The notes under the pieces are model-generated. The model saw nothing but the letters and a program-made list of their open reading frames with translations, was not told the origin of the DNA and made no database searches. Made by a program: the position numbers and the translations under genes. 64,000 bases of DNA, from NCBI GenBank assembly GCA_009363875.1, contig CM018690.1, positions 1,724,788 through 1,788,787 on the forward strand, given 5' to 3'. Below, in pieces: positions 34,296 to 45,472 of this stretch (position 1 is its first letter; the number at the start of each line of letters is the position of its first letter). The DNA comes from Mikania micrantha. Taxonomy: Eukaryota > Streptophyta > Magnoliopsida > Asterales > Asteraceae.

Positions 34296-34561
34296 GTCAA
34301 ACATGACGTACACGGCTGTAAGGATCGAGGTGGAGCAGGAATCGAACGAACAAACCTTGTTGCAAACGTTTGAAATTTTGGTTTAAACTTACTTATGTAA
34401 ATAAGTATTGTAAAATGTGTGACACGTTTACGTTTGCGTTAAACTTTGTTTAATATTATTAAATAAAAAGGGTCAGACAAGGTTTAAAAATTGAAAAATT
34501 TGCTGGGACCAACTATGATATTATTTTAAAATGTTGAATAGTAACCGGGGGTTTACAAAGC

Positions 34562-34573
34562 TGGTATCAGAGC
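34562..34573 (+). other. Primer-binding site of element 1
   Basis: TGGTATCAGAGC, four bases after the 5' LTR end. Confidence 0.92.
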
Positions 34574-34677
34574 ATTGGTTTGAGGGATTCAAGTGTTGGA
34601 AACACACCTGGACTCAAATCTTATGCTCTTGATATGTGATGAAACGTTCGATTCCAGCCTCGATCATTAAGCCGGAG

Positions 34678-34977
34678 GTATGAGTTCAGTATTTATGTAT
34701 TGAATTGTGTATGTGCACATTGTTGTGTGTATAAATTGTGTGAACCGAACTTCTCAATTATGAAATGAAGTGATGAAATTAAGGGCACGAGTGTGTGATA
34801 AACATGTTATTATGCCTGGCCAGTATAATGAGATGCTTATGACATAACCGTTTCCTTAATTAAGTCAGATTGTATCATGATTTTGAATATTAGGTAAGGT
34901 GATTATGTACTATATAAGTACAAGATTGTTAAATATTGTGAATACATGAGACTGATTGTTTAATTATATGATTTCAG
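34678..34977 (+). other. Possible leader intron before element 1 gag
   Basis: Donor CCGGAG/GTATGAGT at 34678 and acceptor TGATTTCAG/CC at 34977, six bases before the gag ATG. Removing it would delete upstream ATGs. Based on consensus match only. Confidence 0.35.
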
Positions 34978-34983
34978 CCACGA

Positions 34984-37900
34984 ATGGCTGACGAACATAC
35001 ATCTGGTGTGAATAGCATTGAGAAGGTAGAACTCACTGAAACTCAAATAATGGTGAAGGAAGAGGTGGCAAAGGCTTTTGAAGCTGCTTTGCCCACATAT
35101 ATTGAAGAAATTAAGTCTTCCTTAAAAGAGTTCCTTCATCAAGAGTTGTCTGAATTTGAAACTGGAGTGGAGATGAAACAATCTTCTAAGACAACTACTT
35201 TTAAAGAATTTATGGCTTGTAAGCCAGCTGAGTTTAAAGGGGAGGTAGATCCCTTGATTAGCCAGCGTTGGATATCTGATATTGAAAGTACGTTTGAAAC
35301 TAGTCATTGTGACCCGTCTGATGAGGTCATGTTTGCTGGAAATCAGTTGAAAGATCGTGCCAAAGATTGGTGGGAATTGTTGACGAAGGAAAAAGGCAGA
35401 GATGGAATAAAAGGGCTGACATGGGCCCAGTTTAAAGAACTTTTCTTGAAGCGGTTTTGTCCTCAAGCCGCTATTGATCGTATTACTGAGGAGTTTCTGC
35501 ATCTACAGCAGAAAGATGAAAGTATTGATACCATTACTGATATTTTCTTCGATAAAGCTAAATTTTGTCCGGATCTTCTTCAGACTGAAAGGATGTGGAT
35601 AAACCGGTATCATACTATGCTAAACACGAAGTACCGGGAATTTCTCACGCCTTCTAAGTGTGAGACGCTTAATGAGTTGATAAATTGTGCCCGGGAACGG
35701 GAATTGGAATTGAAACGACAAGAAGATCGCGGAGATAAACGAAAGGCCGAAACAGAAACAGGTTCGTCTAAAAAGGCAAAGTTTGCCAAATTGTTTAAAA
35801 AGCCTGTTTTTACTAAACCTTGTCCCAATTGTGGGAGGATGCACGCGGGGGAATGTCGTGTTAGGCCTGTTGTCTGTTATAAATGTGGGAAGCCAGGACA
35901 TTTGGCAACCCAGTGCATGAGCTCTCCTAGTCTGTGCTATCATTGTTATAAGCCAGGTCATAGGAGGAGTGAGTGCCCTGAACTTAAGAGGGCAGCACCG
36001 ATTAGTGACGATAGCCGATCGTTTAAATCTCAAGGCTTGGGAAAGAAACCGGAAGCGCCCAAACCAAAAGGGAGAGCTTTCCAGATTTCTGCAGAGGAGG
36101 CTAAAGTCACGTCTGATGTAGTGACAGGTACTTTCTCTGTTAATTCAATACCTGCTTATATGTTATTTGATTCTGGAGCCAATCAATCTTTTGTGTCTAT
36201 AAAATTTGTGCATCATCCATCTTTTGTCTTAGAAAAGTTGCCTGTACCGTTAGAAGTAGAGGTTGCTGATTCTAAGAGCTTTATTGTGTTTGATATTTAT
36301 CGAAATTGTAAGCTTACAATCAGTAACGAGGATTATGTTGTTGATTTGATACCTATGGTATTGGGGGAGTTTGATGTTGTTATTGGAATGGATTGGCTAT
36401 CTTCTTATAAAGCCAATATTCTTTGCAACCGCAAAGTTATACAATTGATAACCCCGAGTGGTTATGAATTATCCATTCAAGGAGAAAAACGTGGAGGGGT
36501 TGTTTTGTGTTCTTTAGTCAAAGCCATGAAGTATATGAATCATGGGGGCCAATCCTTCTTAGCTTATGTTATTGATGCTGAGAAAACAGTAAAGTGTTTG
36601 GAGGATGTCCCGATTGTTAGGGATTTTCCTGATGTCTTTCCGAATGATTTACCGGGAATCCCTTCTGATAGAGATGTTGAGTTTAGAATCGATCTTATTC
36701 CAGGGGCCAAGCCTATAGCAAAAGCTCCTTATCGTTTAGCACCGTCTGAATTGCAAGAGTTGATGACTCAATTGCAGGATCTTCTCGATAAAGGTTTTAT
36801 TCGTCCAAGCATCTCGCCTTGGGGTGCTCCTGTTCTTTTTGTTAAAAAGAAGGACGGAAGTTTTCGTATGTGTATTGATTATCGAGAGCTTAATAAAGTG
36901 ACGGTGAAAAACAAATATCCTTTGCCTCGGATCGATGATCTTTTTGATCAGTTACAAGGGGCTTCTTGGTTCTCTAAAATTGACCTTCGGTCGGGTTACC
37001 ATCAAATTAAAGTTAGGGAAGAAGATATTCCTAAAACAGCGTTTCGAACCCGATACGGTCATTATGAATTTCTTGTCATGTCTTTTGGGCTGACTAATGC
37101 ACCGGCGGCATTCATGGACTTGATGAATCGGGTGTGTCGTCCCATGTTGGATCGATCTATTATCGTTTTTATTGATGATATTCTTGTTTATTCCAAGAAT
37201 GAAGGTGATCATGCATGTCACTTACGGGAGGTACTTGAAACTCTCCGTAGAGAGAAGTTATATGCCAAATTTTCTAAATGTGCCTTTTGGTTGCATGAAG
37301 TCCAATTTCTTGGACATGTGATAAATGCAGATGGCATTCTTGTTGATCCTTCTAAAATTCAAGCGGTGGCCAATTGGAGTCTACCCAAAAATCCAACTGA
37401 TGTCAGAAGTTTTCTTGGCTTAGCCGGTTATTATCGTAGATTTATTCAAGATTTTGCTAAGATTGCTTCATCTTTAACCAAACTTACAAGAAAAGATGTT
37501 AAGTTTGTGTGGGGTGATGACCAAGAAAAAGCATTCCAAGAATTAAAGTCCAAATTAACTCAGGCACCGGTATTAACGTTACCAGATGGTCCTGATGATT
37601 TTGTGGTATATTCTGATGCTTCTTATCTTGGTCTAGGTTGTGTTCTTATGCAACGAGGCAAAGTGATTGCTTATGCCTCAAGGCAATTAAAAACCCATGA
37701 AATTAATTATCCTATTCATGATTTAGAACTTGCAGCAGTCGTATTTGCCTTAAAAATCTGGAGGCATTATTTGTACGGTGTAAAGTGTACCATTTATACT
37801 GATCATAAGAGCTTGAAATATTTCTTCACTCAGAAGGAATTGAATATGAGGCAAAGACGATGGCTGGAATTACTCAAGGACTATGATTGTGAAATTCTTT

Positions 37901-39432
37901 ATCATCCTGGTAAAGCAAATGTAGTGGCAGATGCCTTGAGTAGGAAGGAAGAGTATGAACCAATTAAGGTGAAAGCTATGCAGCTTGTGATTACTTCAGG
38001 TTTAATTGAACAGATCAAGGAAGCCCAGACTGAAGCTTTAAAGGAAGAAAATTGGAAACGAGACAGGATTAAAGGACAAGCTCATAATCTTGATGAAGAT
38101 AGTCGTGGTTTGAAGACTAGGTGGGGTCGAGTGTGGATACCTCCCACTTGTCCACTTAAGTCTGCATTGTTGGAAGAAGCGCACAAGTCAAAGTACTCAA
38201 TTCATCCTGGGGCTACTAAAATGTATCGTGACCTTCGGGTGAACTATTGGTGGCCAGGTATGAAACGAGATGTGGTTAAACATGTGTCGAAATGTTTGAC
38301 TTGTATGGAGGTAAAAGCAGAGCACCAGAAACCTTATGGTAAGTTGCAACCATTGGAAATCCCAATGTGGAAATGGGAACATATCACAATGGACTTAATT
38401 ACTAAACTTCCTAGAACAAGGAAGGGATGTGATACGATTTGGGTCATTGTGGATAGGTTGACCAAGAGTGCTCATTTCTTGCCCATTCGTGAGACCTATT
38501 CTTCTGATAAAATGGCAGAGATATATGTACGAGAAATTGTGTCTCGTCATGGTGTGCCTGTAACCATTATCTCTGATCGAGATACTCGATTTACTTCTCG
38601 ATTTTGGAGAAATTTTCAAGAAGAATTAGGAACAAAATTGTTGTTAAGCACTGCGTATCATCCTCAGACTGATGGACAAAGTGAAAGAACCATTCAGACC
38701 CTAGAGGATATGTTACGAGCGTGCATTATTGATTTTGGAGGTAGTTGGGATGATTACCTACCTTTGGCAGAGTTCTCGTATAATAATAGTTATCATTCCA
38801 GTATTGGAATGCCTCCTTATGAGATGCTTTATGGGAGGAAATGTCGAACTCCCGTCTGTTGGGGAGAAGTTGGGCAACGTGAACTTGCGCATAAAAATGT
38901 TGTTAAAGCTACCAATGAACGGATAGATCAGATCCGTGCCCATCTGAAGGCGGCCCAAGACCGTCAGAAATCTTACGCTGATAAGCGTAGAAGGCCCATT
39001 GAATTCCAGGTAGGAGATTTTGTGTTGTTGAAAGTCTCACCGTGGAAAGGTGTTATACGTTTTCGTAAGCGAGGAAAGTTAAGTCCACGTTTTATTGGAC
39101 CATTAAAAATCATAGCTCGTGTCGGTGAAGTTGCTTATCGCCTAGAGCTACCAGAGGAGTTAAGTGGAATTCATAATACGTTCCATGTTTCTTACTTACG
39201 AAAATGTTTAGCAGACGAATCTGCGTACGTACCACTGGAAGACATTGAAATTGATGAGAGATTAAATTATGTGGAAAGGCCAGTGGCGATACTTGACCGA
39301 AAGGTCAAGCAACTTAGAAATAAATCACTGAGTCAGGTGAAGGTTCAGTGGAAAAATAGAACCGGTTCTGAAATTACGTGGGAGTCAGAAAACGAAATGA
39401 GAAAGTATTATCCTTTCCTTTTTGAGGTTTAA
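34984..39432 (+). CDS. Element 1 gag-pol polyprotein (Ty3/gypsy, Tekay/Del-like), intact
   Basis: A single 1482-residue frame encoding all proteins for reverse transcription and integration. Gag capsid lies at about 70-250 (WWELL, FLKRFCP). Zinc modules are CPNCGRMHAGEC (280), CYKCGKPGHLATQC (297) and CYHCYKPGHRRSEC (about 319). The protease has DSGA at 396-399, a variant of the usual DTGA. Reverse transcriptase has FIDD at 729-732. RNase H starts near 860 (VYSDASYLG). Integrase has a HHCC finger (H1067, C1104, C1107) and D1137, D1198, E1234 with the D-35-E spacing. A degenerate chromodomain-like tail (TWESENEMRKYYPFLF) suggests targeting to heterochromatin, as in chromoviruses. The start MADEHTSG is the first ATG after a likely acceptor. 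No stop or frameshift, so it could be a helper for non-autonomous neighbours, though its LTR differs from theirs. Confidence 0.96.
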   Translation: MADEHTSGVNSIEKVELTETQIMVKEEVAKAFEAALPTYIEEIKSSLKEFLHQELSEFETGVEMKQSSKTTTFKEFMACKPAEFKGEVDPLISQRWISDIESTFETSHCDPSDEVMFAGNQLKDRAKDWWELLTKEKGRDGIKGLTWAQFKELFLKRFCPQAAIDRITEEFLHLQQKDESIDTITDIFFDKAKFCPDLLQTERMWINRYHTMLNTKYREFLTPSKCETLNELINCARERELELKRQEDRGDKRKAETETGSSKKAKFAKLFKKPVFTKPCPNCGRMHAGECRVRPVVCYKCGKPGHLATQCMSSPSLCYHCYKPGHRRSECPELKRAAPISDDSRSFKSQGLGKKPEAPKPKGRAFQISAEEAKVTSDVVTGTFSVNSIPAYMLFDSGANQSFVSIKFVHHPSFVLEKLPVPLEVEVADSKSFIVFDIYRNCKLTISNEDYVVDLIPMVLGEFDVVIGMDWLSSYKANILCNRKVIQLITPSGYELSIQGEKRGGVVLCSLVKAMKYMNHGGQSFLAYVIDAEKTVKCLEDVPIVRDFPDVFPNDLPGIPSDRDVEFRIDLIPGAKPIAKAPYRLAPSELQELMTQLQDLLDKGFIRPSISPWGAPVLFVKKKDGSFRMCIDYRELNKVTVKNKYPLPRIDDLFDQLQGASWFSKIDLRSGYHQIKVREEDIPKTAFRTRYGHYEFLVMSFGLTNAPAAFMDLMNRVCRPMLDRSIIVFIDDILVYSKNEGDHACHLREVLETLRREKLYAKFSKCAFWLHEVQFLGHVINADGILVDPSKIQAVANWSLPKNPTDVRSFLGLAGYYRRFIQDFAKIASSLTKLTRKDVKFVWGDDQEKAFQELKSKLTQAPVLTLPDGPDDFVVYSDASYLGLGCVLMQRGKVIAYASRQLKTHEINYPIHDLELAAVVFALKIWRHYLYGVKCTIYTDHKSLKYFFTQKELNMRQRRWLELLKDYDCEILYHPGKANVVADALSRKEEYEPIKVKAMQLVITSGLIEQIKEAQTEALKEENWKRDRIKGQAHNLDEDSRGLKTRWGRVWIPPTCPLKSALLEEAHKSKYSIHPGATKMYRDLRVNYWWPGMKRDVVKHVSKCLTCMEVKAEHQKPYGKLQPLEIPMWKWEHITMDLITKLPRTRKGCDTIWVIVDRLTKSAHFLPIRETYSSDKMAEIYVREIVSRHGVPVTIISDRDTRFTSRFWRNFQEELGTKLLLSTAYHPQTDGQSERTIQTLEDMLRACIIDFGGSWDDYLPLAEFSYNNSYHSSIGMPPYEMLYGRKCRTPVCWGEVGQRELAHKNVVKATNERIDQIRAHLKAAQDRQKSYADKRRRPIEFQVGDFVLLKVSPWKGVIRFRKRGKLSPRFIGPLKIIARVGEVAYRLELPEELSGIHNTFHVSYLRKCLADESAYVPLEDIEIDERLNYVERPVAILDRKVKQLRNKSLSQVKVQWKNRTGSEITWESENEMRKYYPFLFEV

Positions 39433-39457
39433 TCGGTTTCGGGGACGAAACCTTTGT

Positions 39458-39469
39458 AAGGAGGGGAGA
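39458..39469 (+). other. Polypurine tract of element 1
   Basis: AAGGAGGGGAGA lies two bases before the 3' LTR and follows TTTCGGGGACGAAACC, the conserved post-pol tail. Confidence 0.9.
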
Positions 39470-40663
39470 TTTGTAACAACCGGTTTTTAATAATGAATGT
39501 ATTGTGAATAATGGTTAATTAAACGATTGTGGTTGTTGTGATTTGAAAATGTGTAAGAGTTACGTCATTAATGGGAAGAGCACATTTGGTCGTGCTTGAA
39601 ATCCACGAGGATTTAGTAACTTTTGTTATTGGGGATTGATAGTATGTGAAAAATGATGAACGTGGGTTAAAACCGTGCGCAAAACGGAGTTCGTATGCTC
39701 CCGGAATCGCGAAACGAAGTTAAAAATCAAAATGATGACGCTGGTGACGTGGGGCGGTACGCCTGGCGGGACGCACCCAGTTGGGGCGATGCGCCCCACG
39801 ATCTATGTCGGCAAAAATGTTTTTAAACGATCTGATCGCATCGGAAGCATCATTTTTTTTTCATTTTTCGATCTATTTCTCTCCCAAACGAAGATCCATC
39901 CGTTCCTAAGCCTAAAAACTTCAATTTAAAGGCTTCTAATCATACAGATCGCGTATAGGAACGTGTTTTCAAGTCCTGATCGTTGTTATAACCATAGAAA
40001 TCCGTCAGATCAGGTAACGGTTTGTTTTATTCTACTAGTTTGATATTGTGTGGATTAAATCTAGTTTTGATTGTAATAATATGATTATGGGTATTGATTA
40101 TTGCCTAGTTGATAACTAGGGATTGTTAGAAACGAAGAACTTGATATTTTGACGGTGAAATCTTCGTTTTGAAGCCGGGATAATGTCCGGTTGTTATGAA
40201 ACCCATATCATGGTAGGAGAACTAGTGGGATGGGTTGAATATGATTTCAAATAAATTATGGATTATAATCCATAGATTAAATGATGATTTTGATGAATTG
40301 ATGTTACCCTTATTAATAGTTATGATCTAAAAATAAAAATTGAATAATAAAAAGTGATTAAAGATCGTAACTAATATAATGAACATCAATTATTTGATAA
40401 ATTGCCTGGGGAGGCATGGAATATGAATAATTGTGATAATTGACTAAAACTTGCTAAATATAGTAAGATAGAGTCAGTTATGTGATGAATTGACCTTGAG
40501 AAAGTCAAATCAGTCAAGTGTGTTGAACTTGATTGTACGTGCTATACGTGTTGAAACTAGTTGTATATATGTATTTTGCAACTAGGTGGTGGTAGTGGAA
40601 ATCAAACCACTAGTCATAGAGCAAGAAAGGAGCCTGCAGTTGCTAATCCCTTATCTGATTAAG

Positions 40664-41698
40664 GTAAGTAATCCCACAACTATGACATCACATAATAAAT
40701 ATTGAAATTGTTGTTGAATAAATTATATAATAAATATGGCATTGGTGATAGGGGAATGTTGAATAATAAAAGTTCAACAACCTATGATAAATCCAATACC
40801 TTGATAAATAATAGTGGGGGACTTCTATGATGGAAGTACCGGTTGGGTGAACATCATAGTAATTTGATTGAATTATATATGACTCCACAATGGTGGATAG
40901 CCAGAGGTGCTGGCAATTGTCTTAGATGGAAGTACCGGTGGGTGAACATCTTTAGACTTGAATTATATATGACTCCACAATGGTGGATAGCCAGAGGTGC
41001 TGGCAATTGTCTTAGATGGAAGTACCGGTGGGTGAACATCTTAAGACTTGAATTATATATGACTCTACAATGGTGGATAGCCAGAGGTGCTGGCAATTGT
41101 CTTAAATGGAAGTACCGGTGGGTGAACATCTTAAGACTTGAATTATATATGACTCCACAATGGTGGATAGCCAGAGGTGCTGGCAATTGTCTTAGATGGA
41201 AGTACCGGTGGGTGAACATCTTAAGACTTGAATTATATATGACTCCACAATGGTGGATAGCCAGAGGTGCTGGCAATTGTCTTAGATGGAAGTACCGGTG
41301 GGTGAACATCTTAAGACTTGAATTATATATGACTCCACAATGGTGGATAGCCAGAGGTGCTGGCAATTGTCTTAGATGGAAGTACCGGTGGGTGAACATC
41401 TTAACACTTGAATTATTTATGACTCCACAATGGTGGATAGCCAGAGGTGCTGCCAATTGGCTATGGTGGAAGCACAGGAATGTGAATCCCATAGTGTAAT
41501 ATTGATTAAACTATTGTGAGCAATAGTTGATGATTGGTAATGTGATATTTTATATTGTGAGAGTCAATTCGAATATAAATGACTCAGTTTGAATGCTGAT
41601 TGTGAAAAATGTATTTTTACATTTTATTGTTGAGAAACCATTGGGGTTTACTTACTTAGTTCTTATGAACTAATGGGAATTATTGTGTGATGTTGTAG
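40664..41698 (+). other. Predicted LTR intron of element 1 (3' LTR copy)
   Basis: Donor GTAAGTAA at 40664, complementary TTACTTAC at 41648-41655, acceptor TTGTAG ending 41698. Same signals as the 5' LTR copy. Confidence 0.45.
40874..41480 (+). repeat. 90-bp tandem repeat, seven copies
   Basis: Units step by 90 bp from 40874 to 41414. Single changes mark individual units (TCTACAATGG in unit 3, CTTAAATGG after it). Confidence 0.95.
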
Positions 41699-42847
41699 GT
41701 CAAACATGACGTACACGGCTGTAAGGATCGAGGTGGAGCAGGAATCGAACGAACAAACCTTGTTGCAAACGTTTGAAATTTTGGTTTAAACTTACTTATG
41801 TAAATAAGTATTGTAAAATGTGTGACACGTTTACGTTTGCGTTCAACTTTGTTTAATATTATTAAATAAAAAGGGTCAGACAAGGTTTAAAAATTGAAAA
41901 ATTTGCTGGGACCAACTCTGATATTATTTTAAAATGTTGAATAGTAACCGGGGGTTTACAATGTAGTAGTCGACCGGATTCACCATGCAGCCCCACTCCG
42001 ATGTCAGGCATAAATATTAGCCAATAGTCGACCCAATCTTAACCTATTACGGCCCAATAGATTTAAGCTAGCCATGGCCCAATACCAATAAAACGGTACA
42101 AGGACCACTCGTTTATTAGGCCATATTGTACAGCCCACGTAATCTTTTTGGGCCAATGTTTCGGCCCAGCCCAAGCATAAACCGGCCCATTTATTTCTTA
42201 GCCATAGTCATTCGGCCCACGCATATACATGGCCCAATCGCGGCCCAACTATGGTGCCATGACCCATTTCCTTTCTGTTTGGCCCGCATCGTTTACACGA
42301 GTCTCAACCGGTGGCCTAACTCCCATCTCGACTCACTTGAATAACCCCAACACCTGGATCAATCCATAATCGGCCCACTAACATTTGAGGCCCACGTATT
42401 ACCTAAACCCAATGTTAACACGAATGGCTTACAAGATTATCCGGCTTAATGGGTTTGAAGTAATTTATAAACATTTGAATGAACGTTGAAAATAATGAAA
42501 ACAAAGAACCAACATATTGGTGAAACAAACATTTCTTTAATTATAAAACGATAACGATTTTTAGACAAGTTAAATGAAGGTTTACAAATTTTCAATAAAT
42601 GACAACTTGTGAATAATGATCAAGTAGGATATCCTTAACAAAGAAGAATTTGAGCCGGATAATAAACAAGATGCGTAAGTGTTAGTCAACTTTAGGACTA
42701 ACACCTACACGCACAACAAACTTTTATAAACTCATACTTATAAACTACAATACTGTGAAATCAATACAGGAGCGCGAATACCATAACAAGTGCAAACAAA
42801 GAGTGCGTGCATTCATATTCTACATAGTCAATCACTAAGGACATAAG

Positions 42848-44678
42848 GTGAGTTCATTTGTCCCTTTTCTAGCTATTTTGATTTTCTTCGGGACTGAGAA
42901 GCATGTTATACATTTTAAACAAATGATTTATAAAAATGCTTTAAACTTATTCTTGATGCTTACACTTTATTGCCTGATACTTATGCTATAAATTATATCC
43001 TTAAACTAGATGCTTGATACTTATGCTATAAACTATATCCTTAAACGAGATGCTTAATGCTTATGATATAAACTATATTCTTAAACTAGATGCTCAATGC
43101 TTATGCTATAAACTATAATCTTAAACTACACTCTTGATGCTTATGCTATAAACTATGTGCTTAAACTATACGCTTAATGCTTACGATATAAACAATATGC
43201 TTAAATTACATGCTCGACACTAAAGCTTGAATACAAATTCCATATGCTAATGATACATGCAAAAGCTTAATACTAATGCTACATGCTAAGGTTTGACACT
43301 AATGCTATATGCTAATGCCAATAGCTAATACTACAATGCAAATACTATATGCTTATCATGCTTAAATGAACGAAATGCTTGAAGTGCTCAGAATGCTATA
43401 AACTTTGAATGCTATAAGCTTGTCATGCTAAAACAACGGTTTGGCCTCTCAGTGCTTGCCTCATCGGTTGTTAAACTTGAATGCTATAAACTTGTCATGC
43501 AAAAGCAACGGTTTGGCCTCTCAGTTGCCTCACCGGTTGTTAAACTTTGAATGCTATAAACTTGTCATGCTAAAACAACGGTTTGGCCTCTCAGTGCTTG
43601 CCTCATCGGTTGTTAAACTTGAATGCTATAAACTTGTCATGCAAAAGCAACGGTTTGGCCTCTCAGTGCTTGCCTCACCGGTTGTTAAACTTGAATGCTA
43701 TAAACTTGTCATGCAAAAGCAACGGTTTGGCCTCTCAGTGCTTGCCTCACCGGTTGTTAAACTTTGAAAGCTATAAACTTGTCATGCAAAAGCAACGGTT
43801 TGGCCTCTCAGTGCTTGCCTCACCGGTTGTTAAACTATTTAAATGCTATAAACTTGAATGCTAAAGCTATTAACTATGATAGAACATACTAAATTGGCCT
43901 CTCAGTGCTTGCCATGGGGTGTTCTACATAGTTGGGACTTGAAGGAACAGACCGTCGGCCTCTCAGTGCTTGCCATAGGGTGACCTTCATAGTCATGACT
44001 TGAGGAGTAGACTGATGGCCATTCAGTGCTTGCCATACAGTGATTCCTCAATGTTCACTCATGCTATAAACTTAAACACAATGCTAAAGCTATAAACGAA
44101 TTGGATGGTAGGTAAGACGCTTAATTATCATTAACAGCAATGTCCTATGCGGCTTAGTATGTGGTGGGACGGCGTCTGGGCGGGTCGTAGGCTCGACTCA
44201 GGGGTATGCCCTATATATAAGCATACCGAGTTGGATGATACAGGTGGTGTTAATGAGATTAAGGTTGTTACCGAGGGGATGCTTGAATGCTTTTGGGTTA
44301 ATATCATAAACTTTTAAACATGATGCTTTTAAACTAATATTGAAGCTATTACATACGAATGCTATAGACTTGTAAACTTTGAAACAGTAAACTAAAGCTA
44401 TGATGAGAAATGAATCGAAGGGTAGGTAAAATGCTTAATTATCATTAATAGCAATGTCCTATGCGGCTTAGTATGTGGTGGGACGGCGTCTGGGCGGGTC
44501 ATAGGCTCGACTCAGGGGTATGCCCTATATATAAGCATACCGAGTTGGATGAAACAGGTGTTATTAATGAGGTTAAGGTTTTACCTAAAAGGTTTGCAAA
44601 AGCTATTTTACAAATACTAAAACTACATGAACTCACCAACCATTGTGTTGACTTTGTTTTTCTTATATGCTCTCTCAG
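42848..44678 (+). other. Predicted LTR intron of LTR D
   Basis: Donor GTGAGTTCAT 42848-42857, complementary ATGAACTCAC 44627-44636, acceptor CTCTCAG ending 44678. Same as LTRs A and B. Confidence 0.5.
43432..43850 (+). repeat. 72-bp tandem repeat in LTR D
   Basis: Six copies, including the same shortened second unit as LTRs A and B, so the expansion predates the three LTR copies. Confidence 0.9.
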
Positions 44679-45039
44679 GTGATGCACAGGAATAGGCTCA
44701 GACTTCAGGAATGCATACTAGGATACTCAGTTAGAGGACCTAGTAGACTTTTGGAAAGCACAGATCTTGTTACAGAAGCAAATCACTTTTGAGATCTTGT
44801 ACAGATACAAGATTGATGCATTTGATTCTTTTGATAGGTTATTTAGTTAAATTACTGAACATCGTCAAATGTAATTTAACTTTGTAATCCTAGCTTGATG
44901 TTATTGTGCTTTAGTTATTCTTAACATTGACGCTATGTAAACAATCTGATCATCACGATTATCACTCACGATATCGCGCCTCGAGAACCTTCCGCCCGAC
45001 GGGGAATCCGATCCAACCCCACCGGCTCGGGGTGTGACA

Positions 45040-45119
45040 CTTATATATAGGGCATACGTATCACAAGGGAAGCCACCAGCCTACCACACACTTAACTGAA
45101 TTCAATACCACATGTATTG
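45040..45119 (-). repeat. LTR Z, short middle piece
   Basis: 80 bp with the TATATATA module (minus strand GCCCTATATATAAG), caught between the complex end at 45039 and solo LTR X. Its last five bases TATTG recur at 49123-49127, which shows that it continues at 49128. Confidence 0.75.
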
Positions 45120-45472
45120 TGTCACACCCCGAGCCAGCGGGGTTGGATCGGAGTCCCCGTCGAGCGGAAGGTTCTCGGGGCGCGATATCGTGAGTGATAA
45201 TCTATAGTGATCAGATTGTTTACATTGCACATGATATAAATTAGAAATGCTAAATATAATAGAATTACAAAGTTAAATTACATCAGAATTGTTTATAATT
45301 TAACAATGTAAATCTATCATCAACATCATGACTTTCTATCTTGTATTTACACAAGATACACAAAATAATTTGTATAATGATGTCTTCAAAAATATGCAGG
45401 TCCAAAATACTAAGCCTTCTATCTGAAGTCCTAGTCCAAAAGAAATGACTTCTTAATTGACATGTTCGTCAC

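Larger units (their letters stand above)
32446..34557 (+). repeat. Element 1 5' LTR, second piece
   Basis: Continues the LTR to GGGTTTACA (34557). It opens with GC-rich hairpins (TACGCC; GGGGCG-ATG-CGCCCC near 32473-32487) and holds a possible first donor ATCAG/GTAACGG (about 32701), the 90-bp repeats and a predicted intron. Confidence 0.93.
21619..41960 (+). mobile_element. Element 1: intact Tekay/Del-like Ty3/gypsy retrotransposon, split by element 2
   Basis: LTR termini TGTAACAACC…GGGTTTACA with TSD ATGTA, inserted in LTR C/D. The 5' LTR (21619-21904 plus 32446-34557) is split by element 2. The internal region 34558-39471 has one uninterrupted gag-pol frame, and the 3' LTR is 39472-41960. 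Without element 2 the element is about 9.8 kb. By eye the two LTRs differ at about a dozen bases plus one 90-bp repeat unit. Confidence 0.93.
39472..41960 (+). repeat. Element 1 3' LTR (2489 bp)
   Basis: Complete copy TGTAACAACC…GGGTTTACA. It shows the uninterrupted element 2 target and the hairpins GGCG-GTA-CGCC and GGGGCG-ATG-CGCCCC (39754-39806). It is 91 bp longer than the rejoined 5' LTR, essentially one repeat unit. Confidence 0.95.
7183..45039 (+). mobile_element. Non-autonomous tandem complex: LTR A, int1, LTR B, int2, LTR C/D
   Basis: Three copies of one giant LTR (about 4.66 kb) separated by two 1807-bp internal regions, all on +. Both junctions are regular: LTR end …GTGTGACA, then TGGTATCAGAGC; and CAAGGGGAGA, then TGTAACATC. 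The internal regions encode only a zinc-knuckle protein, so the complex depends on an autonomous partner. The third LTR is split by element 1. The left end is truncated and fused to an X-like LTR. The right end is followed by CTTAT, part of LTR Z. The structure resembles the large-LTR gag-only (TR-GAG/LARD) class of non-autonomous elements. Confidence 0.88.
41966..45039 (+). repeat. LTR D, right part of the split third LTR
   Basis: Continues LTR C after the second ATGTA (41961-41965) and ends GGTGTGACA at 45039. It contains GGCCCA cluster 42041-42400, predicted exon 42770-42847, 72-bp repeats 43432-43850, and TATATATA modules 44154-44235 and 44467-44560. Confidence 0.93.

Noticed and set aside
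35122..39000. Antisense frames of 60-137 codons within element 1 gag-pol
   Set aside because: They mirror a strongly coding sense frame and have no family features.
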